NCBI RefSeq assembly: GCF_039534975.1
Contig: NZ_BAAAWH010000001.1
Coordinates: 620,001-684,000, forward strand
Origin: Microbacterium terregens
Lineage (GTDB): Bacteria; Actinomycetota; Actinomycetes; Actinomycetales; Microbacteriaceae
Reading direction: 5' to 3'
Length of the DNA: 64,000 bases
A program made the translations under genes and the position numbers. Under the pieces are notes generated by a model, which had not been told where the DNA came from, did no database searches, and saw only the letters and a program-made list of their open reading frames with translations. Below are positions 32,735-41,019 of this stretch, in pieces (position 1 is the stretch's first letter; the number at the start of each line of letters is the position of its first letter).

Positions 32735-33666
32735 CCATCACCCAAGCGGTGCGCAGCAGCGCCACGGACGGCGCGGCGCCCAAGCGCGCTGGACGAATCA
32801 GAACAGAGAACCGGCGCGCCTCTGCGGCGTTCTACTGGATGGTGTGGCCGGCCGTCATCGCGTTCGCGGGGTTCCACACACTCCCCGTCCTGGTCGGGAT
32901 CTTCTTCAGCTTCACGAACTACGCCGGCTACGGCGCCTGGAACTTCGTGGGACTGTCGAACTACTTCAACCTCTTCCAAGATGACCGGGTTCTGCAGGCG
33001 TACGGGTTCTCGTTCCTCTTCGCCATCGTCGCCACGATCCTGACGAACGCGTTCTCGCTCGCGATCGCGCTGGGATTGAACGCCAAGATCAAGGCGCGCA
33101 ACTTCTGGCGGGGTGTGTACTTCGTGCCCTACATCCTCGCGATCCTGGTCATCGGCTACGTGTTCCAGTTCTTCTTCTCGAACTCGCTGCCGAAGATCCT
33201 TGCGGGCATCCCGCTGTTCGCCGACAACATCCTCGCCAACGAGCAGTGGGCGTGCACGGCGATCGTGGCGCTGGCCGTCTGGCAGGCCTGTGCATTCGCG
33301 ATCATCATCTACCTGTCCGGGCTTCAGACGATCCCGGCGGAGATGTACGAGGCGGCGTCGCTGGACGGTGCCTCCGCGTGGCGTCAGTTCACATCCATCA
33401 CCTTCCCGCTCATCGGCGCGTTCTTCACGATCAACGTCGTGCTGAGCCTCAAGGGCTTCCTGCAGGTGTTCGACCCCATCGTCGCCCTGACCAACGGTGG
33501 CCCAGGGACCTCCACCGAATCCGTGACCCTGCTGATCTTCCGTGGCGGGTTCTCCGGCGGTGAGTTCGCCTACCAGACCGCCAACGCGGTGGTCTTCTTC
33601 ATCGTGATCACGATCGTCTCGCTCTTCCAATTCCGGGTCCTTCAGCGCAGAGAGGCCGATTTCTGA
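32731..33666 (+). CDS. ABC sugar permease, MalF-type
   Basis: 311 residues with six predicted membrane segments and the EAA motif region EMYEAASLDGASAWRQFTSITFPL, which contacts the ATPase. The ATG overlaps the binding-protein stop (ATGA). An unusually polar N-terminal 35 residues precede the first helix. It pairs with the next gene as a heterodimeric channel. No ATPase gene is in the operon, so a shared MsmK/MsiK-type ATPase elsewhere is expected. Confidence 0.93.
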   Translation: MTITQAVRSSATDGAAPKRAGRIRTENRRASAAFYWMVWPAVIAFAGFHTLPVLVGIFFSFTNYAGYGAWNFVGLSNYFNLFQDDRVLQAYGFSFLFAIVATILTNAFSLAIALGLNAKIKARNFWRGVYFVPYILAILVIGYVFQFFFSNSLPKILAGIPLFADNILANEQWACTAIVALAVWQACAFAIIIYLSGLQTIPAEMYEAASLDGASAWRQFTSITFPLIGAFFTINVVLSLKGFLQVFDPIVALTNGGPGTSTESVTLLIFRGGFSGGEFAYQTANAVVFFIVITIVSLFQFRVLQRREADF

Positions 33667-34583
33667 TGACTACCGCAACGAACGTCGCTCCACAGCTGGA
33701 GCAAGAGCTCGACGCCGTCACCGCCAACGGGCGCCGCAAGCGCCAGAGCGATCGCGAAGACGACACCCGTCGCACGAACTGGTGGGCGACCGCATTGATC
33801 GCGGTGTGCTCGCTCACCGTGCTCGTCCCGCTGTACCTGGCCGTCGTGGTGGCGCTGAAGACCCCGGAGCAGCTCACCGCCGGCACCGGGTTCGAGCTTC
33901 CCAACCCGATCCGGTGGGAGAATTTCGCCGACGCGTGGGTCAAGACGAGCTTCCCCCAGGCGCTGGCCAACACGGCGTTCATCACCGTGGGTGCGGTCTT
34001 CTTCACCCTGCTGACCAGCTCGGTCGTCGCGTACGCGCTGGCCCGGAACATCCACCGGCCCTTCTTCAAGGGCGTGTTCTTCTACCTGCTCGCAGCGCTG
34101 TTCATCCCGTTCCCGATCATCATGCTGCCGCTCGTGAAGCAGACCGCGACCCTGGGGCTGGACAACCAGGTCGGAATGATCATCCTCTATACGATCTACG
34201 GGCTGTCGCTGAACATCTTCATCTACACGGCATACATCCGCTCGATCCCGATCGAGTTGGAAGAAGCGGCGAGGATGGACGGGGCCTCGACATGGCGCGT
34301 GTTCCGGTCGGTCATCTTCCCCCTGCTGATGCCGATGAACGCCACCGTCGGCATCCTCACCTGCGTGTGGGCATGGAATGACTTCATCATGCCGCTCGTG
34401 GTGCTCACCGAACCGAGCGCCCGAACCCTGCCCCTCGCGCAGTACGTCTTCCAGGGCCAGTTCAACACCGACTACACGGTGGCCTTCGCGTCGTATCTGA
34501 TGGCCATGGCGCCGCTGTTGATCGTCTACATCTTCTCGCAGCGCTGGGTGATCTCCGGTGTCACCAGAGGGTCGATCAAATAG
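33666..34583 (+). CDS. ABC sugar permease, MalG-type
   Basis: 305 residues with six membrane segments and the EAA loop ELEEAARMDGASTWRVFRSVIFPLL. The start overlaps the previous stop by one base (TGATG). A charged cytoplasmic N-terminus of about 40 residues precedes helix one. It is the last recognisable gene of the alpha-galactoside operon; no terminator with a T tract is evident afterwards. Confidence 0.93.
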   Translation: MTTATNVAPQLEQELDAVTANGRRKRQSDREDDTRRTNWWATALIAVCSLTVLVPLYLAVVVALKTPEQLTAGTGFELPNPIRWENFADAWVKTSFPQALANTAFITVGAVFFTLLTSSVVAYALARNIHRPFFKGVFFYLLAALFIPFPIIMLPLVKQTATLGLDNQVGMIILYTIYGLSLNIFIYTAYIRSIPIELEEAARMDGASTWRVFRSVIFPLLMPMNATVGILTCVWAWNDFIMPLVVLTEPSARTLPLAQYVFQGQFNTDYTVAFASYLMAMAPLLIVYIFSQRWVISGVTRGSIK

Positions 34584-34646
34584 GGGCCGTCACGCGGTCC
34601 GCGGCCCGACCTTGCCAGTGTCGTCGGCTCGTGGTTTGGTGACGGA

Positions 34647-35420
34647 ATGCAGACAGCGATATCCGCGGACGGCACGACCATCGCTTTCGAACGGGTCGGT
34701 GACGGCCCGCCGATCGTCATCGTCGGCGGTGCGTTCTCAGTGGCGGCAGACGGTGCCGCGATCGCCGCCGCGCTCGCCGACGCCGGCTTTCAGGCGGTCA
34801 CGGTGGACAGGCGGGCCCGTGGGGCGAGCGGAGACATGCGCGGGTCCCTCCCCGAAGACGAGGTGAGCGATCTCGCCGCCGTCATCGCGGCGGTCGGTGG
34901 CGAGGCGATCGTGCTCGGACACTCATCCGGTGCGGTGCTGGCCCTCTACGCCGCCTCGCGAGGGGTGCCGATCACCGCGTTGTTCCTCTCCGAGCCGCCG
35001 TTCCGCTTCGGTGTGGCAGAGCCCGACCCCCTGCTCGCCGACCGCCTGCAGCAGTTGGTGGATGCCGGCAAGAACGAAGATGCCGTCCTCACGTTCCAGC
35101 TCGAGGGTGTGGAGCTGCCCGCCGAGATGGTGGAGTCGATTCGGCAGAGCGACCTGTTCGAGAGACTCGTACCGCTCGCACAGTCCACCGTCTACGACGC
35201 GAGATTGACGGCGCAGGTCTCCACGCCGACGCGTGGGATGCTCTCCGTCCCGCAGCCCGTCACGATCCTGCGCGGTGAGCAGACCTTCCCCCTCCTCGTG
35301 ACGGCGACCGACCGTCTCGCGGAGCAGATGCCTGCCGCCGAGCTGGTGATCGTGCCCGAGTCCGTGATGCACAGACCCGACCCGGCCACGACGGCACGGG
35401 TGGTGCGACAGCGGGTCTGA
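34647..35420 (+). CDS. Alpha/beta hydrolase
   Basis: 257 residues with the nucleophile elbow GHSSG near residue 92, oxyanion region VGGAFSV, and a late histidine near SVMHRPD. The fold and length match small esterase or lactonase-like hydrolases of actinobacteria. It stands alone between the sugar transporter and the convergent P-type ATPase, ten bases from the ATPase stop. No substrate can be named. Confidence 0.87.
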   Translation: MQTAISADGTTIAFERVGDGPPIVIVGGAFSVAADGAAIAAALADAGFQAVTVDRRARGASGDMRGSLPEDEVSDLAAVIAAVGGEAIVLGHSSGAVLALYAASRGVPITALFLSEPPFRFGVAEPDPLLADRLQQLVDAGKNEDAVLTFQLEGVELPAEMVESIRQSDLFERLVPLAQSTVYDARLTAQVSTPTRGMLSVPQPVTILRGEQTFPLLVTATDRLAEQMPAAELVIVPESVMHRPDPATTARVVRQRV

Positions 35421-35429
35421 CGCGCCTGT

Positions 35430-37319
35430 TCACGCACGGACGGGAGTCGGTGTGCCGTGCGACGCGCGCGCAGTCAGCCCGCTCGGAGGCCCACCCAGAG
35501 CGCGAAGTGCGTAGAGGATCGTTGCGAGATCGACGAGTTCCTGGATGAGGGCACCGGCGACGGCAGGGATCACCCCGGTCATGGCGACGATCATGAGCCC
35601 GATGCTCAGCCCGATACCGATCCAGATGGCGGTCAGCGCCACCCGCAGCGTGTGCTGGCCGATCGAGACGGCGTCCACGATCTTGTCCAGAGAGTCGACC
35701 AGGATGACGACATCAGCGGCGTCTCCGGCCGCGGTGGCGCCCTTCGCGCCCATGGCGACGCCGATGTCGGATGCCGCGAGCACGGGAGCATCGTTCACGC
35801 CATCGCCGACCATCATCACCGGGCGAGGACGCAGCTGCGCAGCGAGGTGGACCTTCTCCGGCGGGAGCAGTTCGGCGTGCACTTCCTCGATCCCCACCTG
35901 GCGGGCGATGGACATCGCGGTGGGGAGGGCGTCCCCGGTGAGCATCGTGATCCGCTCGACGCCGTTGCTTCGCAGCCATTCAACGACCCGGGAGGATTCG
36001 GGCCTGGGATCGTCGGCCAGGACGAGGACGCCGGCGAATCGCCCGTCGATCGCAACATAGGCGGCAGCCTCGCCAGGGCCGAGGGCCGCGCGCTCGGTCT
36101 CGGGCGCGAGTGCGGTGATGTACGCGGGTTTGCCGACCACAACCCGGCGCCCGTCGAACACGGCCTCCACCCCGTTGGTGGCGACCTCGATGGCGTCGTC
36201 CGTCGCCACCAGGTCGAAACCCTGTTCCACGGCGGCGCGCCGGATGCCCTCGGCGAGGACGTGGGAGGAGTACTGTTCGGCGGATGCCGCGAGAAGAAGC
36301 ACCTCGTCGGCGGTGAAGCCCTCGGCGGGCCGGACGTCGACCAGAGCGGGTCGCCCCGCCGTGAGCGTTCCCGTCTTGTCGAACGCGACCGATCGCGCGC
36401 GCGCGAGCTGCTCGATGACCGCGCCGCTCTTCATGATCACGCCGGTCTTCGCTGCGCGCGAGAGTCCACCCAGGAAGGCGACCGGAGCCGCGATGAGCAG
36501 AGGACAGGGAGTCGCGAGTACCAGCACCTCGGCGAAGCGGGTCGGGTCGCCCGACAACGCCCACCCGGTGCCGGCCAGAACGAGCGAGATCGCAGTGAAC
36601 GGGATCGCGAAACGGTCAGCGAGGCGGACGACGGGGGCCCGGGAGTCCTGGGCGTCTTGGACGAGCGCGACGATCTGCTGATACTGGCTGTCCGCGCTGC
36701 GACGCGTGGCACGGATCCGCACGGCGCGCGTTCCATTGATCGCTCCCGACAGCACCTCGCCTCCCGCATTGCGGCTCACCGGCATGCTCTCGCCGGTGAG
36801 CGAGGACTCATCGAACGTGCCGCTGGAGGTGAGCAGGATCCCGTCGACCGGCACGATCTCAGAGGGCCGCACGAGAAGAACGTCGCCGATCGCGACATCG
36901 TCCACGGCACGGTCCTGAACCGCATCGGGTTCGGCGGACTGCGAGCGGACGACGTGCGCAATCCGAGGTGATCTATCCAGCAGCGCCGTCAGATCGCGTC
37001 GAGCGCGGCGACCGGCGAAATCCTCGAGTGCTTCCCCGCCGGAGAGCATGAGAACGACGATCAACGAGGCAAGGTATTCCCCGACGGCGAGGGTCGCGAT
37101 CATCGCGACCACCGCGAGGATATCGAGCCCGATGTGCCCGCGGAGCACATCCCGCACCATTCCGACGAGCGTCCACACGATGAACACCCCGACGTAGCTG
37201 ATTGCAAGCCATCGAGACACGGATGCCGCGCCCACCAGCTGGAGGACGAGCACGACCGCGAGGACGGCCGTCGAGGCCGTGATCACGGGATACCGCCTGA
37301 TCGTCCGAATCAACTGCAT
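35430..37319 (-). CDS. P1B-like heavy-metal P-type ATPase without metal-binding domain
   Basis: 629 residues. TGESMPV (actuator), DKTGTLTAGRP with the phosphorylated Asp, and GDGVNDAPVLAASDIGVAMG are all present. The membrane metal motif is TPCPLL. The SEHPLA histidine-proline motif of the nucleotide domain is replaced by SSHVLAEG, and there is no N-terminal CxxC domain. Such pumps export soft or transition metals, but the divergence makes substrate prediction unsafe. No metalloregulator is adjacent; the MarR gene just upstream is on the same strand with a 12-base gap, so co-transcription is possible. Confidence 0.9.
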   Translation of the reverse strand: MQLIRTIRRYPVITASTAVLAVVLVLQLVGAASVSRWLAISYVGVFIVWTLVGMVRDVLRGHIGLDILAVVAMIATLAVGEYLASLIVVLMLSGGEALEDFAGRRARRDLTALLDRSPRIAHVVRSQSAEPDAVQDRAVDDVAIGDVLLVRPSEIVPVDGILLTSSGTFDESSLTGESMPVSRNAGGEVLSGAINGTRAVRIRATRRSADSQYQQIVALVQDAQDSRAPVVRLADRFAIPFTAISLVLAGTGWALSGDPTRFAEVLVLATPCPLLIAAPVAFLGGLSRAAKTGVIMKSGAVIEQLARARSVAFDKTGTLTAGRPALVDVRPAEGFTADEVLLLAASAEQYSSHVLAEGIRRAAVEQGFDLVATDDAIEVATNGVEAVFDGRRVVVGKPAYITALAPETERAALGPGEAAAYVAIDGRFAGVLVLADDPRPESSRVVEWLRSNGVERITMLTGDALPTAMSIARQVGIEEVHAELLPPEKVHLAAQLRPRPVMMVGDGVNDAPVLAASDIGVAMGAKGATAAGDAADVVILVDSLDKIVDAVSIGQHTLRVALTAIWIGIGLSIGLMIVAMTGVIPAVAGALIQELVDLATILYALRALGGPPSGLTARASHGTPTPVRA

Positions 37320-37331
37320 GCGCTCGAACTG

Positions 37332-37925
37332 TCAGGACGCGCGGGCCCCCGCGAGCTCGGGGCCTTCGCTATCCATGAGTCTGGGATCGGCGGCGCAAGA
37401 AACGAGATCCTCGGAATCCCCGCCCGACGGATCGGCGGCGCACGCCCGGCCGGCCTCGGTGACCTTGAGCCGTGCATCCGGGTCGAGCTTGGTAAGGATC
37501 GAGTACGAGAGATCGGCGAGCTGCGTCACTCCGTCGGCGTCGAGTCCGTCCAGCACCATGCGGCGCACGGCGGTGGCGTACAGCGACCGACTCGCCTCGT
37601 AGGCCGCTTCACCCGCGGCCGTGAGCTGAGCGTTGGTGGCGCGGCCGTCTTCAAGGCAGGGTGCGCGCTCCACCAGCCCCTTCCGCTCCAGGGTTGTGAC
37701 GACGCGCGACAGCCGGGGGAGTGTGGCGTTGGTTCGCGCGGCGAGAGCGCTCATGCGCAGGCGGTGCGCGTCCGATTCGTTCAGCGCCTCGAGCAGGGTG
37801 AACTCGAACGAGGTGAGCCCGGCCGGCGCAAGGTGCTGGTCCAGAGCGGTGGGCAGGAGCTCGAGCAGCGCGTGGAGTCTCGCGACCGCGACGCGTTCGT
37901 CCTGGGTCAATCCGCTGTCGTCCAT
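37332..37925 (-). CDS. MarR-family transcriptional regulator
   Basis: 197 residues from the ATG of MDDSGLTQDER. The winged helix includes LRMSALAARTNATLPRLSRVVTTLERKGLVERAPCLEDGRATNAQLT, the classical MarR wing with a DGR turn. A C-terminal tail of about 45 residues is extra and carries two cysteines (GRACAADP and VSCAADP), possible redox sensors. It is divergent from an F420-reductase-like gene and a VOC dioxygenase across two copies of a 19-bp operator motif. MhqR-type quinone sensing is a reasonable comparison but unproven. Confidence 0.92.
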   Translation of the reverse strand: MDDSGLTQDERVAVARLHALLELLPTALDQHLAPAGLTSFEFTLLEALNESDAHRLRMSALAARTNATLPRLSRVVTTLERKGLVERAPCLEDGRATNAQLTAAGEAAYEASRSLYATAVRRMVLDGLDADGVTQLADLSYSILTKLDPDARLKVTEAGRACAADPSGGDSEDLVSCAADPRLMDSEGPELAGARAS

Positions 37926-37941
37926 ACGAGCATCGTACCAA

Positions 37942-37994
37942 TAGTTGCATCTACAAGTAAACCCGGCTATGGTCTTAGTTGTAAGTACAACCAA
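37942..37994. promoter_or_regulatory. Paired MarR operators
   Basis: Two 19-bp sites fit TAGTTGYAnnTACAAnnAA: 37942-37960 and 37976-37994, 34 bases apart. The second contains a perfect inverted repeat GTTGTA-AG-TACAAC. They fill the 103-base region between the MarR gene and the divergent reductase-like gene. Confidence 0.75.
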
Positions 37995-38028
37995 GTCCGG
38001 GTCACCGGCATCCCAAGGAGAGATCTTC

Positions 38029-38607
38029 ATGACCAGCGTCACCATCTTCGGTACCGGCAACATGGCCAACGCGATCGGCGGAGTCTTCGCCGCAGGCGGA
38101 AACAGCGTCACGTACATCGGTCGCGACCGTGTGGGCACCGCACTCATCGAGGGTGACATCGTCGTCCTCGCCGTTCCGCACCCCGCCGTCGACGAGATCG
38201 TCGCGGCCTACGCCACCCAGCTCACCGGCAAGACGGTCGTCGACATCACCAACCCGGTCGACTTCTCCACCTTCGACTCGCTGGTCGTGCCTGCCGGCTC
38301 TTCGCTCACGGCGCAGATCCAGGAGAAGCTGCCGCAGAGCAGCGTCGTCAAGGCCTTCAACACCAACTTCGCCGCCACGCTCGCATCCGGCAAGGTCGGC
38401 GACCTGCCGACCACTGTCCTGGTCGCCGGCGACGACGCCGCCGCCAAGTCCGGCCTGATCTCCGCGATCGAGGCCGGCGGCCTGGGCGCGATCGATGCCG
38501 GTTCGCTCTCGCGGGCCAGCGAGCTCGAGGCCCTCGGCTTCCTGCAGCTCACCCTCGCCGTGGGCGAGCAGATCGCCTGGACGGGCGGCTTCGCCTCCGT
38601 TCGCTAA
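38029..38607 (+). CDS. NADPH-dependent F420 reductase-like / NAD(P)-binding protein
   Basis: 192 residues from an ATG after AAGGAGAG. N-terminal Rossmann motif VTIFGTGNMANAIGGVFAAGG, then GDIVVLAVPHPAVDEI and VVDITNPVDFST, as in the F420H2:NADP oxidoreductase-like family. The C-terminus VVKAFNTNFAATLASG is characteristic. It moves hydride between NAD(P)H and a deazaflavin or quinone-like acceptor. As the first gene facing MarR, it may be a detoxifying reductase. The real cofactor partner is unknown. Confidence 0.85.
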   Translation: MTSVTIFGTGNMANAIGGVFAAGGNSVTYIGRDRVGTALIEGDIVVLAVPHPAVDEIVAAYATQLTGKTVVDITNPVDFSTFDSLVVPAGSSLTAQIQEKLPQSSVVKAFNTNFAATLASGKVGDLPTTVLVAGDDAAAKSGLISAIEAGGLGAIDAGSLSRASELEALGFLQLTLAVGEQIAWTGGFASVR

Positions 38608-38614
38608 CCCACAC

Positions 38615-38645
38615 CCTGCCCGGCCGGGTCCTCCGGCCGGGCAGG
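38615..38645 (+). terminator. Strong hairpin between the reductase-like and VOC genes
   Basis: CCTGCCCGGCCGG (38615-38627) pairs perfectly over 13 bases with CCGGCCGGGCAGG (38633-38645) around a five-base loop. No T tract follows (CACAGACAG), so it may be a partial terminator or an mRNA-stability element inside the operon. Confidence 0.45.
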
Positions 38646-38671
38646 CACAGACAGACAGAGAGAGACGAATC

Positions 38672-39610
38672 ATGGTCGCACCCACCACGAGCACCCAGCG
38701 CACCTCGGCGCCCGACCGCATCCTCGATCCGCAGACGGTGATGGATGCCGTGACCCTGCGCGTCGGGGACTTGTCGACGATGTCTTCGTACTACTCCGAT
38801 GCGCTGGCATTCGAGCCGCTCGAGGAGCGTGCGCGTGGCAACGAGGTGCACCGGGTGCTCGGTCGCGGCGGCACTCCGATGCTCCGTCTGATCGAGACGC
38901 CGAACCTGCCCGCCGTCGACCCGCGCCAGGCCGGTCTGTTCCACACGGCGTTCCTGTTCGACGACGCATCGGCGCTCGCCGCGACGGTCTACCGTGCGGC
39001 GCAGCATCCGCGCAGCCGCTTCACCGGCTCCAGTGATCACCTCGTCAGCGAGGCGTTCTACTTCACCGACCCCGAAGGCAACGGCGTCGAACTGTACGTG
39101 GATCGCGACCGGTCTGATTGGACCTATGCCGGTGGTCAGCTGCAGATGGACAGCCTGTACCTCGACCCGAACGCCTACCTTCGCCGACACTTGGATGAGA
39201 ACGCCGTCGACTCGGTCGCCACCTCGGCCGGCCGCGTCGGTCATGTTCATCTCCAGGTGGGCGACATCGCACGCGCCCGGGCCTTCTATGTCGACGCGCT
39301 CGGCTTCGAGACGACCGTCGCGACCTACCCCGGCGCACTGTTCGCCTCGGCCGGCGGCTACCACCATCACGTCGCGATGAACGTGTGGAACAGCGCCGGT
39401 GCCGGCCCGCGCGCGGCCGCCCTCGGTCTCGGCGACGTCGCCATCACCGTGCCCGACCGCGAGGACCTCGACGCGCTCGGCGCGCGACTCACCCGCCACC
39501 GACTTGCCTTCGCCGATACCGGACGATCGGTCGTGCTCGCCGACCCGTGGGGAACACGGGTGACCGTCGCGCTGCCCGCTGCGGGCGTCGACGACCTGCT
39601 CGGACGCTGA
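38672..39610 (+). CDS. VOC-family ring-cleaving dioxygenase (CatE/MhqA-like)
   Basis: 312 residues with two VOC domains, about 20-150 and 180-300. Candidate metal ligands are His in LFHTAFLF, Glu in DPEGNGVELYVD and His in GRVGHVHLQVGD. This size and layout match the CatE/MhqA/MhqO group, which cleaves catechols or hydroquinones. The ATG follows AGAGAGACG. Its place after the MarR-controlled reductase suggests a quinone/catechol detoxification module. It is not closely similar to the island dioxygenase. Confidence 0.88.
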   Translation: MVAPTTSTQRTSAPDRILDPQTVMDAVTLRVGDLSTMSSYYSDALAFEPLEERARGNEVHRVLGRGGTPMLRLIETPNLPAVDPRQAGLFHTAFLFDDASALAATVYRAAQHPRSRFTGSSDHLVSEAFYFTDPEGNGVELYVDRDRSDWTYAGGQLQMDSLYLDPNAYLRRHLDENAVDSVATSAGRVGHVHLQVGDIARARAFYVDALGFETTVATYPGALFASAGGYHHHVAMNVWNSAGAGPRAAALGLGDVAITVPDREDLDALGARLTRHRLAFADTGRSVVLADPWGTRVTVALPAAGVDDLLGR

Positions 39611-39714
39611 CCCGTCCCCGGGATCGCATCTGCGGATGCCGCGGTCCTCGCTGAGTTCACCCTTGCGTCGCAGTACGCCTGGCCAGTCGCGGCCGACCCG
39701 CGTACCGTCGACGC

Positions 39715-40086
39715 ATGGAGAACCTCAGCCAGAAGATGGCCGTGTCGACGCCCTCCTGGGGCGTCAAGATGGCCTACGGCGAAGCCATCACGCTCGGCGG
39801 CCGCGAACTCGTGCCGGCCGCCCTTGTCATCTTCGGTTTCGGGGCGGGTGAGGGTTCCGGCGAGAAGGTCGAAGGAGGCACGGTGCCGGCCGGCAGGGGC
39901 GCCGGAAGCGGCGGCGGTGGAGGCGGCTACGTCCTCCCTGCCGGCGCGTACGTGAGCGGCGCCGACGGGGTGAGGTTCCGCCCCAACCCGATCGCCATCG
40001 TCATCGTGGCCATCCCTCTGATCTCCGCCGCCGGGTGGGCTCTCGCGCGTATCGTCGGCGCGGCCCGCGGGTCACGCGCCACCTGA
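39715..40086 (+). CDS. GerW/YtfJ-like sporulation-family protein
   Basis: 123 residues. The first 80 fit the YtfJ pattern: GEAITLGGRELVPAALVIFGFGAGEGSG, then a glycine run (GAGSGGGGGGY) and VLPAGAYV. A hydrophobic segment (AIVIVAIPLISAAGWALARIV) near the C-terminus is a membrane anchor absent from Bacillus YtfJ. Related proteins occur in non-sporulating actinobacteria with unknown roles. It is separate from its neighbours. Confidence 0.65.
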   Translation: MENLSQKMAVSTPSWGVKMAYGEAITLGGRELVPAALVIFGFGAGEGSGEKVEGGTVPAGRGAGSGGGGGGYVLPAGAYVSGADGVRFRPNPIAIVIVAIPLISAAGWALARIVGAARGSRAT

Positions 40087-40171
40087 AGGGCATGACCGTC
40101 ATGCCGGACCCTTCGGGGGAGTGAGCCGGCCCGCACGACATGCGAGCCCGCCCAGCGGCGGCAAGGCGTGT

Positions 40172-40882
40172 TCAGAGGGCGACGACGCGCGCAGCGTCGT
40201 GCGCGGCCGTGACGATGACGTCGGAGACGACGCCGTGTTGGGTGATGAACACGTCGTGGCTGGCCGGCACCGTCGTGATCTCGGCCCCCATGCGCTCGGC
40301 CATGTGCTGCAGCATCGCCTGGTCGAAGGACTTGTCCTGCTCCGCGATGATCGCCCAGGTCGGCTTGTCGCGCCAGGCGGCGTACTTCACCGGGACGCCG
40401 AATGCCGACATGTTGATGGGCACCTGCGAGTCGCGGAGGAAGGCCGCGTCGGCGTCGCTGGCGTCTGCGGCGAAGCCCGCCTTGAACAGGTCGTGGTTGA
40501 GGAACCCGTACCCGTCGTCGCCGACGTCGATGACGAAGTCGGGGGTCGGGGCGAATCCCTCGTACTGCTGCGACGTGGTCTCCCCCGTGTCGGGCGCGAG
40601 CGCCGACACGTAGACCAGTCCGGCGACGTTCGGGTGCACCCCGGCCTCGGTGATGACCGTGCCGCCCCAGGAATGGGCAACGAGAATCGCCGGCCCGTCC
40701 TGCCGGTTCAGCACTCGGGTGGTCGCCGCGACGTCGTCTTCCAGCGAGGTGAGTGGGATCTGCACGATTGTGACCCGGTACCCCTGAGCTGTCAGGTTGT
40801 CGTACACGCCGCGCCATCCCGAACCATCGACAAACGCTCCATGCACCAGCACCACGTTCTTGATGTCTTGATCACTGCTCAT
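40172..40882 (-). CDS. Alpha/beta hydrolase (small esterase type)
   Basis: 236 residues beginning MSSDQDIKNVVLVHGAFVDGSGW, the oxyanion HGAF motif of the hydroxynitrile-lyase/EstC-like branch. The nucleophile is Ser in VAHSWGG near residue 72 and the histidine is in TVPASHDVFITQH. TTGGAG precedes the ATG. Members are mostly annotated as alpha/beta hydrolases of unknown substrate. It stands alone with an AT-rich upstream region (TAATATATTGCAT around 40961). Confidence 0.9.
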   Translation of the reverse strand: MSSDQDIKNVVLVHGAFVDGSGWRGVYDNLTAQGYRVTIVQIPLTSLEDDVAATTRVLNRQDGPAILVAHSWGGTVITEAGVHPNVAGLVYVSALAPDTGETTSQQYEGFAPTPDFVIDVGDDGYGFLNHDLFKAGFAADASDADAAFLRDSQVPINMSAFGVPVKYAAWRDKPTWAIIAEQDKSFDQAMLQHMAERMGAEITTVPASHDVFITQHGVVSDVIVTAAHDAARVVAL

Positions 40883-41019
40883 GATTTCTCCAATTCGATC
40901 GCGCCGGGTGACCGGTGCACGTCCAGGGTCCGCTGGCTCTTGCCAGGCATTTGGGATGTAATATATTGCATGTCGCCAGGCGAGGCAAGGGCCTCATCGT
41001 CGTCCGCACAGCAGAGGCT

